From a virus, in the IMG/VR virus record IMGVR_UViG_3300044675_006348, positions 1-51,620 of that record: DNA of 51,620 nt; one strand, written 5' to 3'. The translations under genes were made by a program, and so were the position numbers. A model generated the notes under the pieces. The model worked only from the letters and a program-made list of their open reading frames with translations, searched no databases and was not told the DNA's origin. This document shows, piece after piece, positions 25,145 through 33,753 of this stretch; the stretch's first letter is position 1; each line of letters opens with the position of its first letter.

Positions 25145-25281
25145 GGTAATGAAAGGGAGTGGTTGAGAGCAGAAACAAGAAGGGTGGAAAGGAGCAGAAA
25201 CAAACATCTTCGGGCATAGGTGATTGTTTCTACTCCCTCTTGGGAAGGGAATAGAGGCCGTAGGGGAACAGCCGGGAAGGA

Positions 25282-25755
25282 TTAGGACTTTTTGGGAGTC
25301 GGAGCCGGAGCACGAACTACTCCGGAACCGTTGTCACCAATGGAATTGACGGGAGCAGGGGAAGGTTCAGGAGCAGGTTGTTGCTTCTTCTTTCGATTTT
25401 CCATGATCAATTTGATCAGTTCGAAGATCAACGGAATGAGCACTTCCCAACCTTGAGTGCCGACTGCTGGAGAGGCTGAGGTAGCTTCTACCAGATCGGC
25501 TTGTCTTGTCAAACTGTTGCATTCAGCCTCGATCTCTGCAAGCAACGCTTCAAGATCGTCAGCTTCGTTGAAGAGTGTAATTGGAAGGCCGGTTAGTGGC
25601 GGTAGAGTTGCTGGGCCGACTTTTTCGACCAAGCAACCGGCAACCCACAAAGCATCTTTGACGGTGGCTGGAGTGATTCCGTTTCGTACTTGGGCTACGA
25701 GAGTAACAATACAAGACAAAGAAAATTCGGCTGGAAACTTTGCAGAACAGGACAT
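25282..25755 (-). CDS. Protein with amphipathic membrane-binding helix
   Basis: A 157-residue protein. A hydrophobic helix (WEVLIPLIFELIKLIMENRKKK at about 102-123, given here only by its ends WEVLIP and RKKK) is followed by a Pro/Ala-rich tail. The N-terminal half is helical with several Cys. It could associate with membrane. It has a 106-bp gap upstream and a 138-bp gap downstream. Function unknown. Confidence 0.55.
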   Translation of the reverse strand: MSCSAKFPAEFSLSCIVTLVAQVRNGITPATVKDALWVAGCLVEKVGPATLPPLTGLPITLFNEADDLEALLAEIEAECNSLTRQADLVEATSASPAVGTQGWEVLIPLIFELIKLIMENRKKKQQPAPEPSPAPVNSIGDNGSGVVRAPAPTPKKS

Positions 25756-25861
25756 AGAACACCTATAGAGGGGCTAGGGAAACAAACTGTGACGGACGGG
25801 GATAAACAAGACAGACAAAGTCAGGCAGCACCTAAACAAAGTTAGTTAGCCTGGGGGTGGA

Positions 25862-26188
25862 TCAGTTCGGTACTTTGGTGTATCGAATTGTTCCGTTGAT
25901 GTTTGGTGAAGCATCGCTACTTACACAACCCAATGCCCAACCTTCTGGAACCAACACTTCCCTGGGGGAGATTGAGGTTGTTCCAGAGATTGCTGTGGTT
26001 GTGTATCTGTGGAGTGCGTCCATGTTGTTGGAGGCACCGATAGCTGCGAGGGGGTTTGTGAGCTTGATTGTGTGTGTTCCTGATCCGAGGTTGTTGCCTG
26101 CTACGATGTAGCTGCCACCTTCGAGTGGACCAGTATGAACTGAAAGAGTTGAAGTTGCCGGGGAAATTGGAATTGGACCGTATCTCAT
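25862..26188 (-). CDS. Small beta-rich protein coupled to the protease gene
   Basis: A 108-residue protein overlapping the subtilisin gene by 4 bp (ATGA), so the two are probably translated together. Beta-rich content (GGSYIVAGNNLGSGTHTIKL split by Gly) resembles a decoration or Ig-like domain. It may be a partner, substrate or inhibitor of the protease; this is inference from coupling. Confidence 0.55.
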   Translation of the reverse strand: MRYGPIPISPATSTLSVHTGPLEGGSYIVAGNNLGSGTHTIKLTNPLAAIGASNNMDALHRYTTTAISGTTSISPREVLVPEGWALGCVSSDASPNINGTIRYTKVPN

Positions 26189-27114
26189 ACAAACTCCAGT
26201 TGGTCGTTAAGGAGAGCATTCATTATCTCCTGAGTTTTTGGAACACCCATACCCCAACCAGGATCGAATCCTGGAGCACCTTTGTCTTGGCAGTATTGGG
26301 CTAAAAATGTACGGACAGCTTCGATACCTGTAAATGCTGCATTACCTTCTCTTCGCATCAATTCGATGATTAAGCAGAATAGTCCAGCAGCATCCGGAGT
26401 AGCCATGCTTGTACCGGACATGGCTCTTAATCCGTTGGTAGTCGAACAAGAAATGATGTCCTCTCCTGGACAACAAATGTCCATTTCCCGGCCCCCAGAG
26501 GAGAATGAGGCTCGCTGTCCGTCTTTTCGGTAAGCTCCAATGCAAAGCGACTCAGGATACTTTGCAGGGTAGCCAATCGTATTTCTTTGTCCGTTAAAGC
26601 CTGAGTTGCCTGCTGCTGCAACAACAATTACTCCTTTGCTCCAAGCATATTGCAATGCTTCTTGCATGGGCTTGTATGGACTGTTTGATCCAAGAGACAT
26701 GGAGATAACGTCAGCACCAGCATCTACTGCCCATCGAACTCCTTGGGCAATTGCTTCTGACGTTCCACTTCCTCGATTGGACAAAACTTTTCCAACTATC
26801 AGCGAAGCAGCAGGGGCAAGCCCTATACCCTCTCGACCTAGGGTTGACCCTGCACAATGGGTTCCGTGCCCATTGCCGTCCGTCCAGCTCTCACCCTGGA
26901 TGAATGAACGTGCTTCGACTGGTTCAGGAAGTAAATCGTGTCTGGCTACTCCAGTGTCTAGAATAGCAGCACGAATACCAGCACCAGTTACTTTTTTCCA
27001 AATCGGTTCTAGTATGGCTTTTTGTCGATGCCAAAGACTATCTGGAACTGCGAACAGTTCTACGTCTGAAACCAAGTCTGGGGGTAAAAATACAGGTGGA
27101 CTGTTGTCTTGCAT
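26185..27114 (-). CDS. Subtilisin-like serine protease (S8)
   Basis: A 309-residue protease with the full triad: Asp53 in ILDTGV, His83 in GHGTH, Ser236 in GTSMATP, plus oxyanion Asn170 in AAAGNSG. The domain fills almost the whole protein. No signal peptide is seen, and only about 45 residues precede the catalytic core. It is the first gene after the late promoter. Subtilases are unusual in phages. Possible roles: maturation of virion proteins, digestion of a protein-rich cell envelope, or counter-defence. It is translationally coupled to the small downstream gene. Confidence 0.92.
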   Translation of the reverse strand: MQDNSPPVFLPPDLVSDVELFAVPDSLWHRQKAILEPIWKKVTGAGIRAAILDTGVARHDLLPEPVEARSFIQGESWTDGNGHGTHCAGSTLGREGIGLAPAASLIVGKVLSNRGSGTSEAIAQGVRWAVDAGADVISMSLGSNSPYKPMQEALQYAWSKGVIVVAAAGNSGFNGQRNTIGYPAKYPESLCIGAYRKDGQRASFSSGGREMDICCPGEDIISCSTTNGLRAMSGTSMATPDAAGLFCLIIELMRREGNAAFTGIEAVRTFLAQYCQDKGAPGFDPGWGMGVPKTQEIMNALLNDQLEFV

Positions 27115-27121
27115 GATTGGT

Positions 27122-27178
27122 AAATAGAAAAAGCCGACCTACCACAAGACAATGAGTATTGTCAAGAGCAGATCGGCT
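27122..27178 (-). terminator. Leader terminator / attenuator before the late operon
   Basis: On the minus strand AGCCGA (27173-27178) pairs with TCGGCT (27132-27137), enclosing a second 6-bp hairpin GACAAT / ATTGTC (27158-27163 with 27148-27153). TTTTTCTATTT follows directly. It lies between the promoter and the subtilisin ATG, so it would stop late transcription unless read through. Antitermination or attenuation is likely. Confidence 0.75.
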
Positions 27179-27183
27179 GAGAC

Positions 27184-27202
27184 TATCTTTTGAAGATATT
27201 AA
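27184..27202 (-). promoter_or_regulatory. Operator-like element, copy d
   Basis: On the minus strand TTAATATC, 7 bp, GATA. It lies about 22 bp downstream of the late -10, in the predicted early leader, opposite in orientation to copy e. Confidence 0.6.
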
Positions 27203-27223
27203 CCCGCTCCGATCCGCTAGTGA

Positions 27224-27251
27224 ATTATAACCGCGAAAATCGGAAAGGCAA
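27224..27251 (-). promoter_or_regulatory. Late operon promoter
   Basis: On the minus strand -35 TTGCCT (27246-27251), 16-bp spacer, -10 TATAAT (27224-27229) followed by TCA. It has the same spacing and extension as the right-end promoter. It is flanked by two operator-like elements (27184 and 27275). The promoter faces the subtilisin gene and the whole structural operon. Confidence 0.75.
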
Positions 27252-27274
27252 TACTATTTTTCAAAAAAGGCGTT

Positions 27275-27295
27275 TTAATATCATGGGAAGATAAC
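27275..27295 (+). promoter_or_regulatory. Operator-like element, copy e
   Basis: TTAATATC, 7 bp, GATAAC, centred about 35 bp upstream of the late -35. It overlaps the region between the nuclease gene's stop and the promoter. Confidence 0.6.
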
Positions 27296-27303
27296 GGGGT
27301 CGG

Positions 27304-27834
27304 TTATTCCATTGGTATGGGTTTGGGATGGGAGCAGGGAATCCATTCGTGCAGTCCGTAGTTAGATATGGTAACTACGTCGCCAAGCTGTTGTTCAATT
27401 ATTTCAAGTTCCTGGGGTGTCCAAGGTTTCTTGGCTGATTGACCTGAGTAACTTTTTGCGAACTGGTTGAGCAAAAGGGTGTGGCTAAGTTGCTCTACCA
27501 CTTTGTTGTCTGCTAGCCGAACTATGTCACCAATGATTCGTCCGTTGTACTTGTCTGTATCAATGGTCAGAATCCTGAGAGACGGACCATATTTGTGGAC
27601 CCAAGTCTCTACAAACTCTTTGACTAACTTACCGGCAGGCAGCTTCTTTTCTGGGGTGTCGATTCCGGTGAGTCGAATAGCTCGGTGGGCGTAGATGTTC
27701 TCAATTGAGTCAAGTTCATAGATAGCTTCGAGGGTGTCGCCATCAATGACTTTAAGACTTAGGATGTTACGTAAGCTCATAAGATATTGCACCTGTTGGA
27801 TTCGAGAAGTGAGGCTTTGGTCTAGAAATTGCAT
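27304..27834 (-). CDS. Staphylococcal nuclease-like (thermonuclease) protein
   Basis: A 176-residue SNase-fold nuclease. Catalytic residues of the family are visible: Asp in DGDT (about 31), Arg54, Asp59-Thr-Pro-Glu62 in RLTGIDTPE, and Arg99 in YNGR. SNases cleave DNA and RNA with calcium. No signal peptide, so a role inside the cell, such as host DNA breakdown, is plausible. An internal ATG at 27780 is an alternative start. Last gene before the late promoter. Confidence 0.85.
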   Translation of the reverse strand: MQFLDQSLTSRIQQVQYLMSLRNILSLKVIDGDTLEAIYELDSIENIYAHRAIRLTGIDTPEKKLPAGKLVKEFVETWVHKYGPSLRILTIDTDKYNGRIIGDIVRLADNKVVEQLSHTLLLNQFAKSYSGQSAKKPWTPQELEIIEQQLGDVVTISNYGLHEWIPCSHPKPIPME

Positions 27835-27879
27835 GGGTTAACCACCAATCTCTGCCAATGTATATTGGCGGCATTTGAT

Positions 27880-28197
27880 TTAATAAGGTCTCCGGTATCT
27901 AGTGTAAGCCGGATATCTAGGGTCTGGTGCTGGAGTACCTATCAAATGATCGGGTACAGGAATCCAGTTAGGTTGGTCTTTCATAGGATTTGTACAATCA
28001 CCGATTTCGTCATAGGGTAGTATGATTTCTCCGGCTTCTAAATCTCTGTAAGATACATTTTTGATTCTGTCCAGTTCTTCTATAAAGGCTATTAACTTGC
28101 CACGTTGATAGCCTTTAGTGTAACCTAGTCTGTATGCTGAGTGCATACAGGCAGCTAGGTTAAGAACAAACAAAAGAACTGCTGCAAGGGTAATCAT
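27880..28197 (-). CDS. Small membrane-anchored protein
   Basis: A 105-residue protein with one N-terminal membrane helix (ITLAAVLLFVLNLAACM), then a basic segment and a soluble tail ending in an Arg/Tyr-rich stretch. It overlaps the next gene upstream by 4 bp. Function unknown. Confidence 0.6.
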   Translation of the reverse strand: MITLAAVLLFVLNLAACMHSAYRLGYTKGYQRGKLIAFIEELDRIKNVSYRDLEAGEIILPYDEIGDCTNPMKDQPNWIPVPDHLIGTPAPDPRYPAYTRYRRPY

Positions 28198-28403
28198 TTG
28201 AAAGTCTCCCTGTCGAGGATAGCTGAATCAATTTGAATTCTGGCGTCGGACACAACAAAAGTAGCTTTATAGCTTACTGTCGGTATCCTGTTTTCGTAAG
28301 AATCGCCTCTAGGCCATTCAGTGAGGTAATTACCTAGAGGCGGCTTAGGAATAGAATCGCAATAACGTGCTGGGGTGTAAACGTAGGGACGGGGCTCGCT
28401 CAT
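28194..28403 (-). CDS. 69-residue hypothetical protein
   Basis: The ATG at 28403 overlaps the TGA of the upstream gene (ATGA), which decides this start. The longer open frame upstream of it overlaps that gene out of frame. The protein begins MSEPRPYVYTP and has the aromatic, beta-like stretch SYKATFVVSDARI. Function unknown. Confidence 0.6.
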   Translation of the reverse strand: MSEPRPYVYTPARYCDSIPKPPLGNYLTEWPRGDSYENRIPTVSYKATFVVSDARIQIDSAILDRETFK

Positions 28404-29542
28404 TTGAGTTGGTCCGGATGTTGGTAGGTGTCGGGTTGTTGGTTGGTGTCTACTGCTTGCCACAAAGCAAACGTAAGTCGAGCCATTGCATTGACCAAGT
28501 GGGGTTCGTCTCTGTTGCCTCGATTCCATTCGTTGATATGATTCACGGCATGATTCAGGTGATCCCACTGTGGAATGTTTTTCCAGTTATCTTTGCCGTA
28601 TTTCCTAGCACCAAAGCCTAAGCATTGTGCTAGCAAACGAAGAACAACTGGTGGGATACAATCAAATCGAGCATCAAGATGGGATTGTTTACCACCTTGT
28701 TCATTGACGACCGTGTTGTTTTCCTGGGGCGTGGGAGGTAGGTCTAGAACGTTTACTTTGTTCTCGGCAAGAGTAAGTTCTGCTTCTGGTATATCAGTTA
28801 ACTGACAGTGAATTGTACCGTCTGGATTCATGTTAATGATTTTGTACAGCCAACCATCAACCTTGTGCAGTATTGAACTTTGAACGTAAAATGCGACTCC
28901 GCTTGAATCATAGTAGACAGGAGCACCTACACCAAATTTTGGTGGTGGTACGTTGTCAGGTACGTGAGTGGCTGGAAGTTCTTCAAGGTGTCGCTTACGT
29001 ACCATGACGTTTAAGTTTGAATGTACTTTAACTTGACAGGCATGGCGAGAAACAGCATCATTTATCACAATTCCAAAGTGATCTTTGTACTTGCCGGCAA
29101 TAACCTTAACCCACGTACCGTTTGGGAATGAGTTTGACGGAACACTTAGTTCTTTTATTTCTTTGAGCAGTTTTTGTTTGAGAGCTAGCAATATTGTTAG
29201 TTCTCCGCTAACTTCGGGAATTTCTAGCGAAGTTCCCTGGAGAGCTGGTGGTGGGTCGACGATTGATTCGGCAGTTGCTGGACGAGGGGTCGGAGCTTTG
29301 TCTCGAATGAGACACTCTTTGTAATATTCTATTTGGACCTTTCCTGCTTTTATGCCAACTGGGGGAGTGTCTGAGGGGAGTACTCCAAAGTTATGTGAAG
29401 GTTCGTTTGTAATGTCTACTAACAAAGCTGGTTTCCATTCGGCTTTTGGTGTAGGTCTCACTACACACTGCATCGGTAGACGATGTCGGTCTTTGACTGT
29501 TGGGGTGCGAATGTAGGGGCTGGTGTCTGGAGTCTTGGTCAT
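28400..29542 (-). CDS. dNTP pyrophosphohydrolase domain fused to SH3/KOW-like domains
   Basis: A 380-residue protein. The C-terminal part (about 295-370) has the helical DUF5664 dATP/dGTP-diphosphohydrolase pattern: RFDCIPP, LGFGARKYGKDNW, LNHAVNHINEW and HLVNAMARL. The centre (about 145-195) has a KOW-like VKVIAGKYKDHFGIV and then a second SH3-like segment (about 205-270, FGVGAPVYY). The fusion of a nucleotide-pool enzyme with nucleic-acid-type SH3 domains is unusual. It sits directly between the terminase and early genes. Confidence 0.7.
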   Translation of the reverse strand: MTKTPDTSPYIRTPTVKDRHRLPMQCVVRPTPKAEWKPALLVDITNEPSHNFGVLPSDTPPVGIKAGKVQIEYYKECLIRDKAPTPRPATAESIVDPPPALQGTSLEIPEVSGELTILLALKQKLLKEIKELSVPSNSFPNGTWVKVIAGKYKDHFGIVINDAVSRHACQVKVHSNLNVMVRKRHLEELPATHVPDNVPPPKFGVGAPVYYDSSGVAFYVQSSILHKVDGWLYKIINMNPDGTIHCQLTDIPEAELTLAENKVNVLDLPPTPQENNTVVNEQGGKQSHLDARFDCIPPVVLRLLAQCLGFGARKYGKDNWKNIPQWDHLNHAVNHINEWNRGNRDEPHLVNAMARLTFALWQAVDTNQQPDTYQHPDQLK

Positions 29543-31710
29543 TTTTTGCTCACGTATTGTTGGATGTTAAATCGTTTGATTTCTTTGGTGGTTTTGAGAG
29601 TACAGCCTGCTTTGAATAAGAGAGCTGTACAACCTACTATGTTGTCGAGTAACTCGTTGTCGTGACTAGCGGTGTTAACCCACTCATTCACGATTCGTTG
29701 TTCTTTTTGGTTTACCAGTTGTGTAACATCTTCTGCACACAAGTGTTCAGCCATCAATTGGTGGTCCCCAGGATTTTCTGGTATGAACAGCTTGTATGTA
29801 CCGATGACTCCTGAACGAGCAATAAACCCTCGATGAACGTGGGTTTTCATGCTGTTGGTATCGATCTTTAACAGGTCAACTATTCTGTCCTGGGATGGGG
29901 TAGTAAAACAGTGGTAGTGCATTTGTCTGTCACCACTGGTGTTTTCCATCATAGGACGATCTTTGACTCCGTAGAATACCCCTTGAGTACCTAACGTAAT
30001 TGTTCGGTGACGACATTCACGAATGGCTCGCAGAACGTGATCGGTTTGCCACATGGTGTCAAATGCGATGTATCTGTGAAGCATTTCATGTCCATCTTCA
30101 CGAACGTAGATGGTGTTACCAAGAATCTCAGAGAAGTCTCGAACGGCTTGATACATCATGCCTGCAAAATCTTCTCGTTCAATGTCTTGGTATATGTCAC
30201 ACAACTTTCGTTGAATCTTTCCTTTACGAAAGATAACTCCAGGCTGGGGTGGGTAGGTTCCGTAATCCACGATGTAAGGCATTAACTGAGTGTCGGAGGC
30301 TACGGTCATGTAGCTCAAGAAGTCAGCATTGCAGTCGACGTGGGTAACAAGAACTTTACACTGTGCTGGCACTTTTCTCCTGGGGAGGTGGGATATGCGG
30401 GATACGATTTGTTCAGGCAAAGCTTTGATAGCTTCGTCTTCACTGGTCGTAGTGTCCACTTTGCATTGACATTCATAGTTAAAGGCTTCTTCACCTTCTT
30501 CGTAAAAGAATGTCATTGCGTGTTGGACTGCCGACACTTCGATTGGATCGTCGGTGTCCCATTCGTAAGCCCATTCCCAAGTTGCTTCGGCACCTTCGTG
30601 GAGTTGATCGTAGTTGTTTTTAACAAACTCGTATGCTCTACGTTGTGCTCGTTCTCGATCACCTTCTACGTGTCGGTTGAAGTTCAGCAGCATAGCTCCG
30701 TACTGATCCCACAAGTCCATGTTTTTGGGCATAGTCTTGAGCATCGAATACATTGCTACTTCCCACGAAGGTTCGTTGAGAATAAAGTGGGTAGCTGTAT
30801 CTCCCTTGCAGTTCGGTGTGATTGTCATAATGGCTCGAATTTTCTTCGAGTGACTTCCACCAAAGAGTGCTGCTCGTTTGATGGTTTTGATAATCTTAGC
30901 CGAGACTGCTGGACTAACAGCATCTTTATCTGTTTGAATGTCGTCCAACAAAACGAAGTCGGGTCGAATAACTTTACCGGATTCTGGTCCGTATCGAATC
31001 TTTCGAGAAATTCCTCGAAGATTGTCTTTGGTACGAACTAGAATAATGGCCCCGCTGCTTGGTTCTCCTGGGACGTTTGGGAATCGAATGTAGTCTCCAC
31101 CCCAGCCGGTGTGAGTTGGTTCACCGTTAAGGGTTTGTTTGTTAGCCTTGACTGCCTTGCCTTCGGTTTGTTGAAAGCATTGCATGATTGTTGGGTAGTA
31201 TTCTTCTAGTGCGAAGTTACCCAGCAACTCTGTTTGCAACTGCTCCATGATGTCCGTAGACTTGTCAATGGCAGACGAAACAATCAGAGCAAACTTGATG
31301 TCTCCTTGCAAGACTCCCATGAGCATTTGATTAACTGCACGGGAAGTCTTAGCAAATCCACGAGGTTCTGCTTGAACTAGCTTGCCACGACTTTGTACAA
31401 TCTTTTGAAATCGTCGAATAGCTTTGTTTTGTTCTTCGCCGAACTCTTTTTGTCCGGTGCTATTTGGGAACAATATTTGGTGAGCTTTGACGTAATCAGA
31501 TCGTAGTTCGTCTCGTTTGGCTTGCAGTTCTGGAGAGATTGTAACGTCAGCTTTTACGTCGTGAAACATGCTCTTGAGCATTTGATCTCGACGATCGTTT
31601 CGACGTTGCATAGATCGTTGACGAGTCAATGCCGACGTTTCTTCTGGGGAGAGAATGTCAGGTACTGACCCATCATCATCGAATTCTGCGAATGGATCAA
31701 ATCGAGCCAT
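29539..31710 (-). CDS. terL: Terminase large subunit
   Basis: A 723-residue packaging motor. The ATPase half has an atypical P-loop in EPRGFAKTS (Lys121, Thr122), a Walker B FVLLDD (Asp256-257), then a nuclease half with VTHVDCNADF (Asp459) typical of the RNase H-like domain. It cleaves and pumps DNA into the prohead. No separate small terminase was recognised. It overlaps its neighbours by 1-4 bp. It lies in the early/middle operon, not in the late structural block. Confidence 0.88.
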   Translation of the reverse strand: MARFDPFAEFDDDGSVPDILSPEETSALTRQRSMQRRNDRRDQMLKSMFHDVKADVTISPELQAKRDELRSDYVKAHQILFPNSTGQKEFGEEQNKAIRRFQKIVQSRGKLVQAEPRGFAKTSRAVNQMLMGVLQGDIKFALIVSSAIDKSTDIMEQLQTELLGNFALEEYYPTIMQCFQQTEGKAVKANKQTLNGEPTHTGWGGDYIRFPNVPGEPSSGAIILVRTKDNLRGISRKIRYGPESGKVIRPDFVLLDDIQTDKDAVSPAVSAKIIKTIKRAALFGGSHSKKIRAIMTITPNCKGDTATHFILNEPSWEVAMYSMLKTMPKNMDLWDQYGAMLLNFNRHVEGDRERAQRRAYEFVKNNYDQLHEGAEATWEWAYEWDTDDPIEVSAVQHAMTFFYEEGEEAFNYECQCKVDTTTSEDEAIKALPEQIVSRISHLPRRKVPAQCKVLVTHVDCNADFLSYMTVASDTQLMPYIVDYGTYPPQPGVIFRKGKIQRKLCDIYQDIEREDFAGMMYQAVRDFSEILGNTIYVREDGHEMLHRYIAFDTMWQTDHVLRAIRECRHRTITLGTQGVFYGVKDRPMMENTSGDRQMHYHCFTTPSQDRIVDLLKIDTNSMKTHVHRGFIARSGVIGTYKLFIPENPGDHQLMAEHLCAEDVTQLVNQKEQRIVNEWVNTASHDNELLDNIVGCTALLFKAGCTLKTTKEIKRFNIQQYVSKK

Positions 31711-33740
31711 TATTCGAAACCTATATGTTGGAGTAATTCTACCAGTGGTTGGTTGAGTTGTAGTTTTACTACATGCCGACCGACTCCGCTGTTACTTGGA
31801 AGTTTCATACCGTAAACTAACTTAAGTGCAACTAAGTCTTGCAGTTCACGGTTGACTCGTTCAATAGACATGTCGGTGAGCATAACGAGTTCGTCTCGAC
31901 TACGAGGTTCTCTCATAATATGTCGAATAATTCGCATACGATAAGACTTGTAGTCGATGATGTCTCGAATGACTTTTGCTACCAATTGTTGAACCATTTC
32001 GTTAGGTTTATCAAGACCTAAGACAACGGTAGCACAAATGTACAGCTTCGTTAGCTGACCGATCAAACGAGCAGGTACTTCGATGATAGGTTCTGATGCT
32101 ATCTCGTTACCACGATTGTTTTCTCGGTCAACTTTGGTACGAAGGGTTGCAGCAAGACGAGCAAACTTTTTGATGTTTTCTTGTTCTCTTGGACCCAGAA
32201 GTACGTTGATGTTCTTTTGCATGAGAGCATCAATGAAACCTTTGGCTGCTGCAATAACTGGAGTTTCTGGGGGAAGTGCCGATGGATCGTTAGCTACTGC
32301 CATAGATCGAGTTAACATACGATCTTCGATTAGTCTACGATCACGTTCCGACAAGTCCAATTCAAAGTCTAAAAATCTCTCCCCCAGGAAAGATTGGTCC
32401 GACCTACGTAGAACGTGAGTACCACACAGCACCATCGTAGAACGAATATTACGATAGTCGTGAGCAACCATATTCTTGTAGAACGTGGAACTATCTTTGT
32501 CGTAGAAGTCTCGAAGTTCTGAAAAGATTTTCTCTACGTTACCTTCTCGCATCAGAGCATCAGCATCTTTGACGATGAGTGTCTTGCCTGCGATGAGAGG
32601 AATAAGAGAAGCATCTTGTCCGTTGTCGTCTTTCCAACCAGAAAACAAACCTGTAAATGTAGACTTGAGAACTACTTGTTGAGAACCACCAACAACTTTG
32701 GCAATGGTAGTTTTACCGGAACTTGGAGCACCAAACATACGAATCCATAGTTGTTCGCCTTCTATCCTGGTGGAGTAGATGGACGACAATACTAGGAGTA
32801 GTCCGAGCTTCATGGGTTCGGTTGTGTGGAATACTTGTTCGTATCGAGCGACCAGTTCATCAAACGTGGTGCATGAAGTGTCAGCAACGACAGTCTCCAT
32901 TGTAGTCTTTACGACCACGACGTTTTCTGGGGAAGTGTACGGTGTTTTCCATTCTTCTAGTTTGGAAAATGAACCTCGTCCGTACTCTCGATAAACGTCG
33001 TTAAGATCGTAACCTACCGGCTTGTCTTCGGGGTATCGAATGTAGCTGATGGATTTGGGCTTGTAGTGACTGGTAGCGATATGACTAAGAATAACTTTCT
33101 CAAACCCTGCTTTGCCAGAAGGATCGTTGTCATAAGCAAACACAACGTGTTTGTCTGCTAAGATTTCACACCAGCCTGCTTTCCATACTCCAGACCCAGG
33201 AACTCCGATAGGGGTTACGTGATGTCCACCGATAATGGCACGGGCAGCAAGACGATCCCAGTGACCTTCGGAAATCAAAATGGTGTCACAGGTGGTTTCT
33301 TCCCAGTTCATGAGTGTGTGCTCAATTCCTGGAGAAGCCATGATAATCCACTTGTCTGCCCATTCTCCGGTAGCCTTGTCTTGCTTACGGACCAAAGCAA
33401 CTTTGTATAAGTTGTTTAGTTTGCCGTTCTTAAACGTGGGAATCAAGTATGAACCGTTGAGGTCGTTGTACTTGAGTCCGGCTTCTTGAATGCAAGATAA
33501 AGGTAAGTCTCGTAGAGAAGAAATAAAGTTGGCGGTACGAGTTACGTTGTCGAAAGATTCGTACAAGTAACGTAGGAATTGAACTGGATTGCCACTCTTC
33601 ATACAGACTTTGCAGTCCCAGAGAAATGTCTCTCCGTTGTAGAAAAAGTGGGATTGTTTTTCGCAGAACGGGCAGTCCATAATGAACTGATCGCCATGCT
33701 GTTGGGCTATGATCCCTGTGTGGAATTCGAACAAATGCAC
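31710..33740 (-). CDS. Primase-helicase
   Basis: A 676-residue replication protein. Residues 20-48 form a zinc ribbon (CPFC and CKVC). Residues about 150-215 form a Toprim domain (ISEGHWDR with Glu158, FAYDNDPSG with Asp204/Asp206). A P-loop GAPSSGKTT (about 337-345) and Walker B LIVKDADAL (about 388-396) form a helicase/AAA+-like motor, and a winged-helix-like tail ends the protein. Start GTG at 33740 with AAAGGT upstream. It is next to the polymerase gene. It probably primes and unwinds at the fork. Confidence 0.88.
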   Translation of the reverse strand: MHLFEFHTGIIAQQHGDQFIMDCPFCEKQSHFFYNGETFLWDCKVCMKSGNPVQFLRYLYESFDNVTRTANFISSLRDLPLSCIQEAGLKYNDLNGSYLIPTFKNGKLNNLYKVALVRKQDKATGEWADKWIIMASPGIEHTLMNWEETTCDTILISEGHWDRLAARAIIGGHHVTPIGVPGSGVWKAGWCEILADKHVVFAYDNDPSGKAGFEKVILSHIATSHYKPKSISYIRYPEDKPVGYDLNDVYREYGRGSFSKLEEWKTPYTSPENVVVVKTTMETVVADTSCTTFDELVARYEQVFHTTEPMKLGLLLVLSSIYSTRIEGEQLWIRMFGAPSSGKTTIAKVVGGSQQVVLKSTFTGLFSGWKDDNGQDASLIPLIAGKTLIVKDADALMREGNVEKIFSELRDFYDKDSSTFYKNMVAHDYRNIRSTMVLCGTHVLRRSDQSFLGERFLDFELDLSERDRRLIEDRMLTRSMAVANDPSALPPETPVIAAAKGFIDALMQKNINVLLGPREQENIKKFARLAATLRTKVDRENNRGNEIASEPIIEVPARLIGQLTKLYICATVVLGLDKPNEMVQQLVAKVIRDIIDYKSYRMRIIRHIMREPRSRDELVMLTDMSIERVNRELQDLVALKLVYGMKLPSNSGVGRHVVKLQLNQPLVELLQHIGFE

Positions 33741-33753
33741 GGTACAATACCTT

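Noticed and set aside
30340-31041. Plus-strand 233-codon frame
   Set aside because: Antisense to the terminase ATPase domain; composition is that of a shadow frame.
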